Counted from the stretch's first letter, positions 34,139-47,440 are shown. The stretch: DNA of 64,000 nucleotides from Siphonodentalium dalli (GCA_032622095.1 CP136066.1:7587784-7651783); one strand, 5' to 3'. Numbers and translations: made by a program. Notes: generated by a model from the letters alone, not told the origin.

Positions 34139-34797
34139 TGGGCGCAACCAATAAGAATAGCCCTATAATAGTGTGCTTATATATCAGGTATAGATACATC
34201 ACATAAAATAATGGGTGCGACCAATAAGAATAGCCCTATAATAGTGTGCTTATATAGCAGGTATAGATACATCACATAAAATAATGGATGCGACCAATAA
34301 GAATAGCCCTATAATAGTGTGTTTATATAGCAGGTATAGATACATCACATAAAATAATGGGTGCTACCAATAAGAATAGCCATATAATAGTGTGCTTATA
34401 TATCAGGTACAGATACATCACATAAAATAATGGGCGCGACCAATACGAATAGCCCTATAATAGTGTGCTTTTATAGCAGTTATAGATACATCACATAAAA
34501 TAATGGGTGCGAACAATAAGAATAGCACTATAACAGTGTGCTTATATATCAGGTATAGATACATCACATAAAATAATGGATGCGACCAATAAGAATAGAC
34601 CTATAATAGTGTGCTTATATATCAGGTACAGATACATCACATAAATTATGGGTGCGACCAATAAGAACAGCCCTATAATAGTGTGCTTATATAGCAGGTA
34701 TAGATACATCACATAAAATAATGGGTGCGACCAATGAGAATAGCCCTATAATAGTGTGCTTATATAGCAGGTATAGATACATCACATAAAATAATGG
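34139..34797. repeat. 73-bp tandem repeat, nine units
   Basis: Each unit opens TGGGTGCGACCAATAAGAAT and ends in TACATCACATAAAATAA, with a few substitutions. Confidence 0.95.
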
Positions 34798-34906
34798 TAT
34801 GACGAACAATTACACTGTTCCACTTATAATTTAATTTATTTGACGCACATTGTTATAGTTTGTCACCCACCAAATATGACGGGTATGATATAGAAGGGTA
34901 TTAACA

Positions 34907-35416
34907 GGTCAGGCACATCCTGAATTCCACTATTATAGTGGCCTATGCCTATACAATATTCACGTTTCCTTTATTTGCTCCGGGAATATATGAGGGCGCA
35001 TTGCCGTGCACAGCCAAATGTCACTCTTAAAAATATCGCAACGAATGAACAGTCTTCCGACAAAATTCGTTGTGCGATATTTTGCGTCAGCTTTGTTATT
35101 CAATAATATTATAATATTTTACTAATATATGCCTTTCTAAATGACAATAACAGAATGACCCAATCGCTCCTTCATAACATTTCAACTAAGTGCATGATAA
35201 TAGAGTTGCTTATCGTGTGCCGTCATGATTATTCATTCTCCTGGACAAACTATATGTAAAATACCGAATTAGTGCGACACTGATTTTTAATAATATTTGT
35301 GTGAAATATGATTTTGGATTATCCCTCTTTTATCAATATAACAAAATGGTAATGGTCATATACCACTATAATAGTGGAATACCACTATAATAGTGGAATT
35401 CAGGATGTGCCTGACC
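34907..35416. mobile_element. 510-bp MITE with 35-bp perfect TIRs
   Basis: GGTCAGGCACATCCTGAATT continues through CCACTATTATAGTGG at 34907-34941 and is exactly inverted at 35382-35416. An extra CCACTATAATAGTGG palindrome precedes the right end. No clear target duplication. Confidence 0.8.
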
Positions 35417-38361
35417 AGATTAAACAAAGCTTTTCATTATTCTATAGTATAAATATAACTTTTTGTCCAAAATGCACGGGCTGTAGCATTTTTCCGACCG
35501 AACACCTTCGTACGTCGCAGTTCGCTACCCAGTACCAATAGCAATGAATAATTCAGCACTTTTCATTCTAACACTGGTACACGGTTAGTTGCAGGAACTG
35601 GTCAATTGGTGCATCCTGGTCAAGCTAATGGTATCACACAAAAAACTGAACAAAACACCAATGGTCTCTTTATCTTATAACACGACGGTTGATGCCAGAT
35701 AAAAATGTGAAAGAGGTCACAGTTAAATTATTCAGTTATCAAGAATCATGAACAATTCGTCGTCACAAACAACTATTCCCATGTCGTGTTCCGAAATATC
35801 GTTAATTCATAGTATGATGGCGACACATACGTTGATAAAAAAAACAGCAACAAGAATCAATTGTGATGTTCTCTCCTCTGATCACCATTCCTGGCACTAT
35901 TGTGTCTCTTGTCGCGGAACTATCTATATTATTTACAAAAGTGGCTTATGTCTATCTGTCTGTCTGTCAGTTCGCGGGTTTTTCTCCCAAACCACTAGAC
36001 GTATTTTGAACAAGATGAGGTGTGGTGACTCGGGGTACCTTGGCGAATGTTATAGCCAAGTAATATTTTTCAAAAGTTTTAGTTTTATAAACAAACGTGT
36101 TATTAAAGGGACGGGCAGTCTTTCCTGTAGATCATTTTAGAAATAGCAATATCAAATTATGATAATTTCCTCAGGAATATTTTAATAGTATATCATAATG
36201 ATGATATGAATGCGATATTATTCACAAAACACGTTTTGTGTCCAAGAAAATGCAGGTCGAATGTTGTTTAGTTTCTTGCAACGCAGCGGATTATGTATAG
36301 ACTATTTCGCAATTTCCTTATTTATATTCGTGCGCTTTATGTGGGTTGTAAAACTCCCAATTTGGTGCGCTTACAACTTACAACTCTCAATACGATTCAT
36401 CGCAATATTTATGGTGTCGTATGTATGACCATATATAGGTTAGGAGAAAATACTAACTCGATTGGAAGATACTGATCTCTTTGCAAGAACAATTATATTA
36501 TGTACACGTTTTCTGTCTGATCATTTCCCAATCATGAAGTAACGTGGCTTAGATCGGTTTTAAACTGACAGCGGGTAGAGTGAGCCGATTAAAATAAAAT
36601 TTAGTGCCATTTGAATGCGATTGTTGATTGCGCCAATAATTTTACCTACGCATTCTACAGCGCAACGGAACATTTTCGTTGGACAATATGGTAGTTCCAA
36701 GTGCTTGCCTGTACACGATCGTAAGGTAACGTTTTTTTTATTTTGTTTTACATAACCAAGGGCACAGACGTGACAATAACATGGAATGCACGCGATATTG
36801 ATGAACAATGTCTGTCTATTATATAATATTTTGTCTGTTTATTGCGGTATGCTTCAGAGTCACTACTTGAACGGGGATCAATGGTGTCTGATACCAGACG
36901 ATTGGTGGAGTTTATAATTTGACAGCTGAAACAATATCGCGTAAAGTTAACCGCGTGCTACATAGTGCGGAACCAAGCTGGAAGTTTACTATGAAGACCA
37001 ATCATGTCACATTCACAGAAAGCGCAGTTAATTGTGTTTGTAATGTGTTTACTGCTGTAATTGTGACATTTCTGTTTGGAATTTTACTTTTAATTAATGT
37101 GTGGTTCCAGTCGGGTTATTTCTTGTAACATATCAGAGGACAACCATTTCAGATATTGGCATAATTGATAAATGAAATGAGAATGTTCGCTTCCCTGCAT
37201 GCCTTTAAAAGTGGTTTCGTCCGGTTACCATCAAAGATGGATTATCTCTTAAAACAACAAATGTGAGATAGCTTCCTGTGTATGAAATAATACGAATGAT
37301 ATGGAAATCCTTGTCCGGAAAAGATTCTATCAATTAATATTGAGTTTATTTCGATATCATTTTATTCAGTTGATTGGACAGTTCTTTGTTCTATAAATAT
37401 AACTTTAGATATAGGCCTCCAGCCTCCGCAAAATGTCTCCGATTGGTTGTATATACTAGTATTGTAATAATAAGTGTGAATCAAGCGGTATGAGCTGGAA
37501 TGTACCATTTGCTTGTGTTCAATGAATAAAATAACTGAAATAAGACACAGAGTTATTTTATACGAAAACAATTCCAAAGAAAATCAATATTAACTGATAG
37601 ACTCGTTTCCGGACATGGGTCATCGATTCTTATTTATAACTTCATACCCAAGAAACTATAAAGATCATGTTGAAGAGGTAACCCACCTTTAAGCGTTATC
37701 TCAACAATAAGATGACACAACCACGCGCTTACCTGTACCATGACCCCTCCCCACCGCCTTTAGTAGGGGACAAATATAGTTCGGCTTAAGATGCACATGT
37801 ATCTATAATCATAGTCAGCCAATACTAAAGTACGGATTATGTATGTGCACGCGGTGTATAGATTACGTCACTGCGATGAGTTATTTAGTGAAGATACATG
37901 TAGTGTGGTTCACTTCAGAAGTCAATCTCGTATAGCAGATAATATTTATAGGAATAAAGTACATATACCGATAACTTGTAGTGCATAATTATATACTGTA
38001 GGATGGTGTTTTTGCAACCATTAATAACGTTCCACCGCATGTCTGTTTTGTCGAATAGATGTTAGTAGTGCTTTAGTAGTAAATTATGCACTCTGTGAAT
38101 TTTCATCACTCAGTATATATTGATTAGTGTCAGTCGGCGAAATTGTTTGTACTTTAAAATGGTACCCAAAACTGAGTGGAAAGGGCTGCGTATGATCGCA
38201 TCAACTGTGTCATAAGAAGCACCTACACGTTATAACATACTGGGCTAAATGTTAGCCTGATTCTGGGGTGTATATACATGTTTGTCTAAAATAACTATCT
38301 GGACTTAATGTGTAAAGAGTATATACTCCTCAATTTTGATCCAGTTGTGGGGTATATATGT
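35417..38361. other. no recognisable gene
   Basis: AT-rich sequence with short chance frames. 35940-36060 resembles the CTGTCTGTCAGTTCGCGGG / GACTCGGGGTACCTTGG region often found in MITE interiors, but its ends are not visible. Confidence 0.5.
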
Positions 38362-38440
38362 GGAGCTCAGTGGCCCAGTGGTTAGCGTGTCATGTAGTGG
38401 AAACTGACTATATGCTGGTTTCGTATTAAAACTTAAGTTT
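38362..38440 (+). repeat. possible tRNA-derived SINE head
   Basis: AGCTCAGTGGCCCAGTGGTT holds a good pol III A box (TGGCCCAGTGG). A weaker B-box-like GGTTTCGTATT follows some 50 bp later. No tRNA fold was established. Confidence 0.35.
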
Positions 38441-38639
38441 GAATCGAATATAGTACTTGAAACCCACACACTATCATTTAAAAAGCCATTAGATATTTTC
38501 TTATCTCCCCGCTAGTGAGTAATGACCCCAGCTTCCCGTGATACTTGGTATCGCGCCAAGTAAATTGGCACAGCGATTAATACTATTTTGAACAGGCGCA
38601 CGTGAATCCAAAACCAGACATTGCTATTCATAATAGATG

Positions 38640-40020
38640 AGAATGGCGTTCACCAATACCTAGATAAAGTAAAGGCCATCCGCTCGTTACCACCCCCTCA
38701 TGAATTCATTGTACCATTAAATACATAGCGGGCACAGAACACTGTCATGCTGATATGTTCTTCCGCACGCCCAAACATGAAGAGACACAACAGTAAAAAA
38801 TTAACACGAGGTTGACATCAGAGACAACCACATTATTGTGCCTGAACAAAAAGCCCCCAGACCCCTACCGCCCAAGATGTTGCTGCAATAATCTCACACC
38901 TGTTCAAACCTAAAGGCGTTGCTAGTTGCAAAGAAAATCCAGAGGACATACCTTCTAAACAAAATCTGGCACAGACAACAGAGCTGTTGTGAAAAGAAAA
39001 CCAATGTTAACCATTCGACCTGGGTTCAAGAGCAGGTAAAGGACCCCGAAATTCAGTCGCTCTTACGAGCCCTCCAGTTGGAGTTGGAAGGAATTCTGAC
39101 AAACACTTGTTTATCGATGGAACATTTTCTTATTTGGCCAGTGTTGATGTGGATCCCACCTAGTCTTTGGGTCCGTAAACAATTGCAATTCATGGTGATT
39201 GCGCCGTACCATGATGCAAATGGCCACCCAAGTGCTGACAGGACACACGGATAGTTATAATGGCCCCGTTTGTACAATCTGTTAGGGTGTTATATGCGAA
39301 ATGTGGACTCAGAAACAATCACCCCGCCTCAAGAAACTGACATACCACACAACCCCTGGACGAATGTCGGACTTGATCTTTCTGCTCCATACCCAACATA
39401 ATGTTCAGGAAATCGCTACATAATCAGCTTCATTAATATATTTTCTGGTTGGCCAGAATTATTTGCGGTAAAGGACATGTCGGCCGATGATGAGATTTTC
39501 CCAGATTCGGATCAATGTTATGAATCATCACATACAACGGGAGAGAAAATATTAACTACAATGCCAAGGTCAAGGAGACGTTGGAATCTCTGAATATCCG
39601 CCACGTGAAAACTTCATTGTACTACCACAGAGCAATGCTAAACTGGAGATATTTCACAAGACACTCCGCGGCATTCCATGATTGCTTATTCAAGAAGATG
39701 GACGACAATATAAACACGTGGGACATATAATGGCATCAGAACCTTGCTGTTATACGTTTCAATGCTAACGAATCCTCCAAATATCCCCCATACTTACTGC
39801 TTTACAATCGAGATGTAGTCGTGCCAATTGTCAACCTTCTCGAAAATAAGATACCACGGCGAGGACCTCCACTGTGACTCCACAATATTGCTCTAGAACA
39901 GCAACAAAAGACATTTCTTGCTGTTCACAAATACATCAAGAGGGTCGAGCAACAACAAAATGCGCAACATGATCAGTCCAAAGTCCAAAGATGTAACATT
40001 TGAGATTTGATATGCAGTGT
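38640..40020 (+). pseudogene. decayed Ty3/Gypsy-type pol: RT/RNase H scrap and integrase
   Basis: A KVKAIRSLPPP segment near 38670 is the usual link between reverse transcriptase and RNase H. From 38920 an integrase follows in broken frames: a HDANGHPSADRT zinc-binding-type segment (about 39212-39250), then NPWTNVGLDLSAPYP and GNRYIISFINIFSGWPELFAVKD of the catalytic core (about 39350-39480) and a KTSLYYHRAML segment near 39605 (core C-terminal part). Several stops and frameshifts are present. The gag and most of the reverse transcriptase are missing upstream, and no LTR was identified. It is an old, inactive copy. Confidence 0.8.
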
Positions 40021-40589
40021 ATGTAAAACACATTTAATGAAAGGCAAACTAAAAAGTAAGTAGAGACCCTATTTTAGAAATGTTGAACGAACGACCCAGT
40101 CGCATTTAGAGTGAGAAGCCAGCAAAATGGACATATTACGAAATCCCACGTTGAGCACCTTAGTTTCGCAAATTTGGAGTGGGAAATACCCATATTAGAG
40201 AAACTAAAATGATGTAAAATTGATGTAGTGCCCTCGGAAGATGCGAATAGCAGTGAAGAAGAGATTCGCGACACTGAGCCAGATGTCATCCATTAGGGAA
40301 GGAAGCATATAAGAGAACGCCAAGGAATGTTACCAGATGGGAAACAAATATCGAAGGTGAGTCATCAGAAACTCATGCACCAGGAACCATGGGCCCGACT
40401 CCCAAGAATTCCAAGGCATGTAGCACGTCCGAATATATCTACCGAGCGCTCCCTGCGTGACACGTATGACATGGAATAAAACATAGAAGCCCATGATCCC
40501 CGTTCAAGTAGTGACTCTGAAGCATACCTCATCCAGAAGTCATATCGACAGCAGACCAGACGCCCGGGTAACGTAAGACACTATCACCA

Positions 40590-41370
40590 ATGGCAGAAGG
40601 GACGGCGTATAACGATTCGCAATCACACATCTCCATAAGTTCGGAAGAAACTGAATACTCAGATCACAATATCGATGAAACAACCAGTGTTATATCACCC
40701 AGATCACCGCTTATCCGACCGACCAGACATTCGGAATACGACGGCACCATACAATACGAAGGGAATACAGCAACTGCCCATCACCTCCATGCTACCAATG
40801 GAGTCTGGGAACTCATTCAACACAAACACCGTGCCATCTCAGCATGGAATCAGAGGCATGCCATCCCTACTCGTTAAGAAAAAGAAGCCATCCGATTACG
40901 TTTCATATTCAGCTCCCTTTTACAAGAAGACGACGCTGTCCAAGAGCAATCACTTGGAACCTTACAGGACTGTCAACCCTTGCAGTTTTTCGTAGGCTCA
41001 GTCGTTCAGTCATTAGTTTCGTGGCAGACGCTCTAAATTTCTTATTAGGTGTCGCCACCGACTCTAACCTACAAAGCATTCGTACTCAAGTGCGGGGTTT
41101 GGCAAGAAATCAGAAAGCAATAATCTACTCAGTTTAGTCAGGTCTGATCTTACAGTTATAAACGTGTCTCGTATAGTGCGTCGTCATAACAACAACATTA
41201 AAACAAAACGAATTTATCTGCTTTTGGTTGTCATGTCTCTCGAAGTGTCCTGCACTGCGCTCAATAAGAATATGCAACTCGCGGCATATCATCATTCCGA
41301 GATTGGTCGCACCCTCGCGGTTTTAAATAATAGCCTGTCTACTTTAATTGTCAGTCGTATTGTTTTATGA
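40590..41370 (+). pseudogene. env-like remnant downstream of the integrase
   Basis: It lies in the position of an envelope gene in env-bearing Gypsy-type elements. An acidic, Ser/Thr-rich frame (from 40590) is followed, in another frame, by a segment at about 41020-41130 with FLLGVATDSNLQSIR and LARNQKAI. That hydrophobic FLxGVATDxD stretch followed by a heptad-like region resembles F-type or errantivirus-type envelope proteins and their relatives in invertebrate retroelements. A stop follows and further helix-like sequence continues in the next frame (41164-41370). It is broken by several stops and shifts and cannot be functional. The envelope assignment is by position and motif only. Confidence 0.5.
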
Positions 41371-41459
41371 AAACCTTTCCATGATCATTTCCACAGCCAA
41401 TTACATATCATTACGAGAGAAACTCAAAGTTGTAAACAAATAGATGTGTACCAACTCTC

Positions 41460-42570
41460 ACGAGGTCGATTTTGAAACAGTAGGTCGAAAAGTGGTTAGA
41501 ACCCTGCGCGGGTCGGAAGTTGGGGGAAAATGACGTTTGGAACGTACGCAGTGATGCCGGACGAAAACTTAGGCTGACAAATGTTCGGGCCAAAACTGAG
41601 AAAACCTTAACCCTAAACCCTAGCGCTAACCAAACCCTAACCGGAGCAGTAGCGGACCACTTTTTGACCCACTTGCTCAAGCTCGACTCAAAAAAGTTCA
41701 TTGCCACCTCGGCCAAACATTTTGCGCCGAAATTGTTGAATATATGAACGAATATGCAGTCATTCTGTTCATTTTCTGATATTGTTCGGACCTAGCTGCG
41801 CTCTAACCACTTTTCAACTCGCTTATTTTCAAACTCGATTCAATTTTGTTTCCACCCAAACTATTTGGCTATGAACGATTATGGAGTTATCCCGGTCGTT
41901 TTCTGTAAAATTCGGACCAGTTTTTAACCGACTTGTGCACAGCACAAAATAATTCCGACTAAAATGTTTGGCCGAGGTGGCTATGAACGAATATGGGTTC
42001 ATTCTGTTAATTATGTTTAGGTCCCAGCTGTGCTGGAACCACTTCTCGACCCCCGTTTTCAAACTCGACCCAATTTATTTCCGGTCATTTTCCGTCAATT
42101 TCCCGATTTTCTCTATTTCCGAACATTTTTTTCCAGTTTCGACTCAAATTTGTTTCGGCCAAATTTAACATCCCACATCACAGTTCTTTCCAACAGTCAT
42201 TTCCCCAAATGCCAATCTTTTTGGACCCGAGCAAAATTCGGACCACATTTCGACCCACGTTTTCAACATTGACCCAAAAACTGTACGGCCCAAAATGTTT
42301 GGTCGAGGTGGCTATGAACGGTTATTGAGTTTTATCGGTAATGTTCCGTCAATTGCTCGACTTTGCTTATTTTCGACCAATTATTAAAGTTTTGACCTGA
42401 ACATTTTTCGACCCAAATTTTTCGTCCCACATCACTGGGAACGGTCGCAAAATCATCTCACCCAAATTCCAATGTTTTTCTGACATTTTCGACCCACGTT
42501 TTAAAGCTCGAACCGAACTATTTGCAGCCCAAAATGTTTGGCTGACGTGGCTATGACTTTGGAGTCATTC
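41460..42570. repeat. satellite-like degenerate repeats in both orientations
   Basis: The marker AAAATGTTTGGCCGAGGTGG and variants occur at about 41960, 42290 and 42530, and inverted near 41700. A short telomere-like stretch ACCCTAAACCCTAG is at about 41610-41645. Confidence 0.65.
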
Positions 42571-43430
42571 GGGTTATTCTCTTATATGTGACGAATAAGG
42601 AACAAGGAACACATTTCACCTTGTTCTCAGATATCATGATACCGTGTCAATGATATATATCATACTATTGTTTAATATGGCATGATACCGGTTTGACAAT
42701 TCATCGACTATACAATGGTTACTACCAGTCATAGCCAATTAAGAATATGATCTTTTTACATATGCCTCTATATTCTTATATTGGTATTCCTATCTACCAC
42801 GTATGATGGTACAAACCAGCGAAGATAACGTTACGAACATTATTCCCGCGAAGCCGTACACCTGATACGGGCGTATATTACGTGATAACTTCAACGAACA
42901 ATGTTAAGACCCCCCCCCACATCACCTTGAAAAGGGCATTTTTTCTAAATAGGCCATTTCCTTATACGTGTGATGTCACGTATTTGCGTGATGACCTCGA
43001 CGGACAATGGGAAGCCTCCTTTATCAATCGGGTATCTTCCTGATAGGTGTATTTTCTTATACGTATTGCCCGCAAGATTATGTGACATAGTTTACGAGAT
43101 AAACCACGACGAACAATGGGAATTTCACTCCCCTTGAATTGTGTTCCTAATACGATATGGGGATACAGCTTAATTGGTAATAAGAGGCACTCATGTCAGT
43201 GCACTTTCAAACAAAGTAATACAACAGTAATAAGTATTAACATCCTTTGTCTGACATATACATGTAAAGCAAAATGGTAGATGCGTGGTGGGTAGTAGTA
43301 TATTGTCAAGTAACAATGGTGGGATTAAAGATGTCTATAGACACGGTATTTGAAGGTATGGACATAATTATATAAAATGTTAGATGTTAAATATTCAATA
43401 TTAAATATTAATTATTAATGGTTGAATGTT
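42571..43430. other. no recognisable gene
   Basis: AT-rich DNA with imperfect repeats of a TTATACGT...GATGTCACG...GACGAACAATGGGAA block at 42840-43140. Confidence 0.5.
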
Positions 43431-43700
43431 AAAGAGCACTTTCGGTGTATGGATGCTATATGGCACAAGGCACTCTCGGTGATTGAATATTGGGCACAAG
43501 GCACCCTCGATGATTGCATGTTAAACGGACACAATGTGCTCATGGTGGGTAAACGTTAAAGGGACACAATGCACTCACGATGGCTGCATGTTAAAGGGTC
43601 ACAATGCACCCACGGTGGGTGAATATTTTAAAGGGACAAAAGGCACTCACTGTGTGTTAACGTTAAAGGGACACAATGCACTCGCAGTGGGTGAAAGTTA
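43430..43700. repeat. ~45-bp tandem repeat (TTAAAGGGACACAATGCACTC)
   Basis: About six degenerate units. Similar TTAAAG(T/G)GACAC units lie at 21285-21400 and mirrored at 33405-33520 in the palindrome. Confidence 0.75.
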
Positions 43701-46100
43701 AAAAACAGAGAACAATATTTAAAAATTTAAAAGTTGAAAAATGAAACAAAATAATTTGTTTACAATTTGTTTTAATTTCCACGAATTAAGATACAGTTTA
43801 CCAATTTAACAACTTTCAGTTGTTTTGAATTTGATATCGTGTCTTAATATTGAGTTTTGTATTGTTTTGTTTTGTGGTCATCGTGACCAGGCCCTTAATG
43901 TACCTATTATCAACATAGATCGTTTCTTGCTCTACAATTCCCAAATAATCTCCTCACTGTCTCGCCAAATATGAAGACATAACAAAGACAAAAATAACAT
44001 ATCCGTGACGCTTTAAACTTATTCCAAGAAGTTTCTTGAATGTTCTCATTGCTTCCTCCTTTTGATATTAGAGATCCTCTATTCAATACCATACTTTTTA
44101 GAAAACTTGAATATGCAAGAAGTCATTAGCTTATTTGAAGAACTCTGTAACCGAACAAGGGCACACTCCCACTGAGTCTTGATTGCACGTTAGATAGTTA
44201 TTTAGTTAGTTACTTATTTAGTTAGTAATAACTAGTTATTTAGTTATTTAGTTTGTTATTAAGTTAGTTATTACGTTAGTTAGTTCTGGATTTAATGGTG
44301 TTTCAGCCACGATGCCACATCTCGACAAGTTTATTTGCAAGTCGATTAGGGCGAAGAACAGTGGGACTGAAAAGGATACACAAAATAATAAATACCGTAA
44401 ATGAAAACTGCAGACGAGACACAGATATTGCAAGAGTATAGAAAGAATATTAGAGATTAGAGAGCGTGAGGTGCAATTATATATACGAACCATTGTATTG
44501 TCAATTTGAATATTTTGCTATATTCGGAGGAGTAAATTCTAATGTTATCTTCACATGAAGTATCAAGAAAATATCAGGTACAAATGTGTCCCGATAATTT
44601 ATTGCAGCACAGATTACACTAGTGAGAACGCGGCGGTATAGATGGTGATGGTAGAGCTCAATCAGGCTAGTATTAGTCGTGCTGGTACATTGGTCCAAGT
44701 GAATTGCTTCGGGCAACACTCTATCGTCCATGTCGGTAATTCATAGCACCGCTCTTTGGTGGGGTGAAACATGCCACCATGTCTCAACTTTTATGCACTC
44801 CTGAATACATTCCAACCGAGAGTCAACGAGAAAGTGATTACGTTATTTGAAAACAGGTACATGCCTATGTTATTAATTAATGTTTTATCTCACGTGACTT
44901 TCTCGCTTTCTGATTGGCTGCACACTGCAATACTATTTTACGATACTATTCTGTTTCTATTTATAGAAACACTCATTACCCACAATCGGATTGCCGTCTG
45001 CAGACAAGACACATCTGAAACTATATACATTGTACGATACTTGTTGCAAATCGGTATACCATTATACTTATTGGTGAACTGTAATGATCTTACAGATGCC
45101 TGTGAACGGTATTTGTAACTTCCTTTTCCGTTTTAATTGAAAATGAACAAGTTCACTTCTCAATTTCGCCTAATTGTCTTTATTAATGACGTATTTATGG
45201 AAGCAAATGCATGAATCATGACGAAATACTGTTACATGTAACTAATAACATAGTTATGCTCCCCTGCCATCGTCAAAAGATTGCCGTAAATTGTAAAATC
45301 TGAAACTGATTTCCAAATTTCACGGTAAATACAAATGTTACAATATAATTTGCAGAAATTGAGTAAGAATTGACACAAATGTTCGATATAATAAATAATG
45401 AATACCAAAATAGTGGTTCTCGAGGAGGAATAGTCAACTCCAAGCCATACATTATTTAATACCACATGAATATATTCGGTGGCAAAAGTGATTATGGTTT
45501 ATCGGAAAATCGAATGATTCCACCCCAATTGAGACCCCATATGAAGTTTTCCAGAATTTTGCATTTGGTTGGTTCGTGGGGCTGTGGTGTTTATCATTAA
45601 CGTTACTTTACTAAACATACAAGGGTGTGGCGACACCCCCCCCCCCGCCGACGAAGGTCAAATTGTTCACCAGTTTGGAAATTTCATAATATTATAATTG
45701 CAAATTTCACACCAACAATAGGTTGAAATTGTTCTGGTAGTCTGATTTTCCAACAAGTACTGTTTACGGAATTTGTTGTTTTATACCAACATTCTTCCTA
45801 CTTTTGGTAAAAATATTGGTTTGAAATATTCCCTCCCCCGTCACCCAGTTAGCCATTAGAGTTAAAACTAAACTCAATCAAGGCATGTGAGGTACGAGGT
45901 GCGACATTGGGACCGATGGGAGGGTGCAAATTGAGTTAAGCGTTCTTGGCAGTTTCGTTCAAGGGGGTGAGGTTAGAAATTATACATGGGCATCCTCCAT
46001 CAACGGAAGCCCTCTATGGATATGTCCATACACCCATCCATATACTAGATAAGCGGTTTTGACAACCCATCTAAAATGAAAATACGAAGTCAATTGTTGA
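43701..46100. other. no recognisable gene
   Basis: AT-rich sequence with a TTAGTTA repeat patch (44195-44285) and a C run near 45635. No frame shows a family signature. Confidence 0.5.
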
Positions 46101-46107
46101 AACAGAC

Positions 46108-46206
46108 GGTACTAATGGTGGATCGAGCGCGTGAACTGTTACGGTCGTATCACTGGATACTAATGGTGGATCGAGCGCGTGAACTGTTACGGTCGTCACT
46201 GGATAC
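46108..46206. repeat. 49-bp tandem duplication
   Basis: ACTAATGGTGGATCGAGCGC and the following bases up to TCACTGGAT are repeated once in tandem. Confidence 0.85.
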
Positions 46207-46470
46207 CAATGACCACCAATCACGGTAAACATTTTCAACAAAAGTTACGGTCTCCGTCGCATATTTTCCTGTATTATGTTTCCATTGGTCAAGTAAGTCA
46301 CATGGCCCGTAACTGACATTGTCTTGCCCGTCGTGTGAACGTGCAATAACGGTAGCTCGAGGCAGTCGTGGACATATGAAACGCCGCTTGATTGCGGCAT
46401 AAGGGTAGTAACTCAAAACCGTGAGTGGAATGACACAATCGTCATGAGTCACAATGGAGTTGTCTTCCAT
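46150..46470 (-). CDS. hypothetical 106-residue ORF
   Basis: An ATG-initiated frame (MEDNSIVTHDDCVIPLTVLS...) with balanced composition, unlike the Phe/Ile/Tyr-rich chance frames around it. No domain is recognised, no signal peptide is evident, and the C-terminus overlaps the 49-bp duplication. It could be an exon or a transposon fragment, or still a chance frame; nothing adjacent supports a function. Confidence 0.25.
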   Translation of the reverse strand: MEDNSIVTHDDCVIPLTVLSYYPYAAIKRRFICPRLPRATVIARSHDGQDNVSYGPCDLLDQWKHNTGKYATETVTFVENVYRDWWSLVSSDDRNSSRARSTISIQ

Positions 46471-46729
46471 AGTCTCAGTGCAAACGTTTTAAAGTATTTT
46501 GTTTTGAGTGTAACGCTCAGGTACTGAAATTTATTGACATTGGAAAGACTGACACTTTGGGTTAAATTATAGGCAAGCACATAAAAATCACCGTGCCTTG
46601 GATCTGCAATTATAACAGTTTTGTTCATAAGGCCAGAATCGCACTAATGCTGACACTGTGACACCAACCATACCATTCAAGCAGCTACCATAACCGTGTT
46701 AAATCCTGTACCGATTGTATTTTTTACCA

Positions 46730-47287
46730 TGGGAGTTTTTAGATGTATGTTTTACCATGGAAGATGTATGTTTTACCATGGGAGTTTTTAGATGTATGTT
46801 TTACCATGGGAGTTTTTAGATGTATGTTTTACCATGGGAGTTTTTAGATGTATGTTTTACCATGGGAGTTTTTAAATGTATGTTTTACCTTGGGAATTTT
46901 TAGATGTATGTTTTACCATGGGAGTTTTTAGATGTATGTTTTACCATGGGAGTTTTTAGATGTATGTTTTACCATGGGAGATTTTAGATGTATGTTTTAC
47001 CATGGGAGTTTTTAGATGTATGTTTTACCATGGGAGTTTTTAGATGTATGTTTTACCATGGGAGTTTTTAGATGTATGTTTTACCATGGGAGTTGTTAGA
47101 TGTATGTTTTACCATGGGAGTTTTTTAAAGTATGTTTTACCATGGGAGTTTTTAGATGTATGTTTTACCATGGAAGATGTATGTTTTACCATGGGAGTTT
47201 TTAGATGTATCTTTTACCATGGGAGTTTTTAGATGTATGTTTTACCATGGGAGTTTTTAGATGTATGTTTTACCATGGGAGTTGTTA
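46730..47287. repeat. 28-bp tandem minisatellite, about 20 units
   Basis: The unit is GGGAGTTTTTAGATGTATGT followed by TTTACCAT. Two units have lost the GGAGTTTTTA part. Confidence 0.95.
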
Positions 47288-47340
47288 GAGGATTTTAATC
47301 TTTCTTTATTAAATGCTCACTGACGAGTATTATCCCTTAG

Positions 47341-47440
47341 GAAATGTTCAGGTAATTAGTTCAATGAACTCATTATCTGAACATTTCCCTCCAATAAATA
47401 GGAATTCTTCTGCATGTGTATTAGTTGTCGTCTGCTTATT
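47341..47440. repeat. repeat family D, copy 1
   Basis: Contains ATTATCTGAACATTTCCCTC and CAATAAATAGGA. Further copies lie at 48501-48560 and 51908-51985. Copy 1 also forms a hairpin between AAATGTTCAG and CTGAACATTT. Confidence 0.7.

Noticed and set aside
34139-34797. CRISPR-like array
   Set aside because: The whole 73-bp unit repeats without variable spacers.
35748-36140. 130-residue frame
   Set aside because: It covers MITE-like sequence with CTGT repeats; there is no domain, and composition resembles neighbouring chance frames.
38362-38440. Functional tRNA gene
   Set aside because: The A box is good, but the B box is weak and no cloverleaf could be drawn; kept only as a possible SINE head.
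41604-41645. Interstitial telomere array
   Set aside because: Only two or three imperfect CCCTAA-like units; too short to be more than suggestive.
46730-47287. CRISPR-like array
   Set aside because: The 28-bp units are directly contiguous with no unique spacers, and the context is an animal genome.
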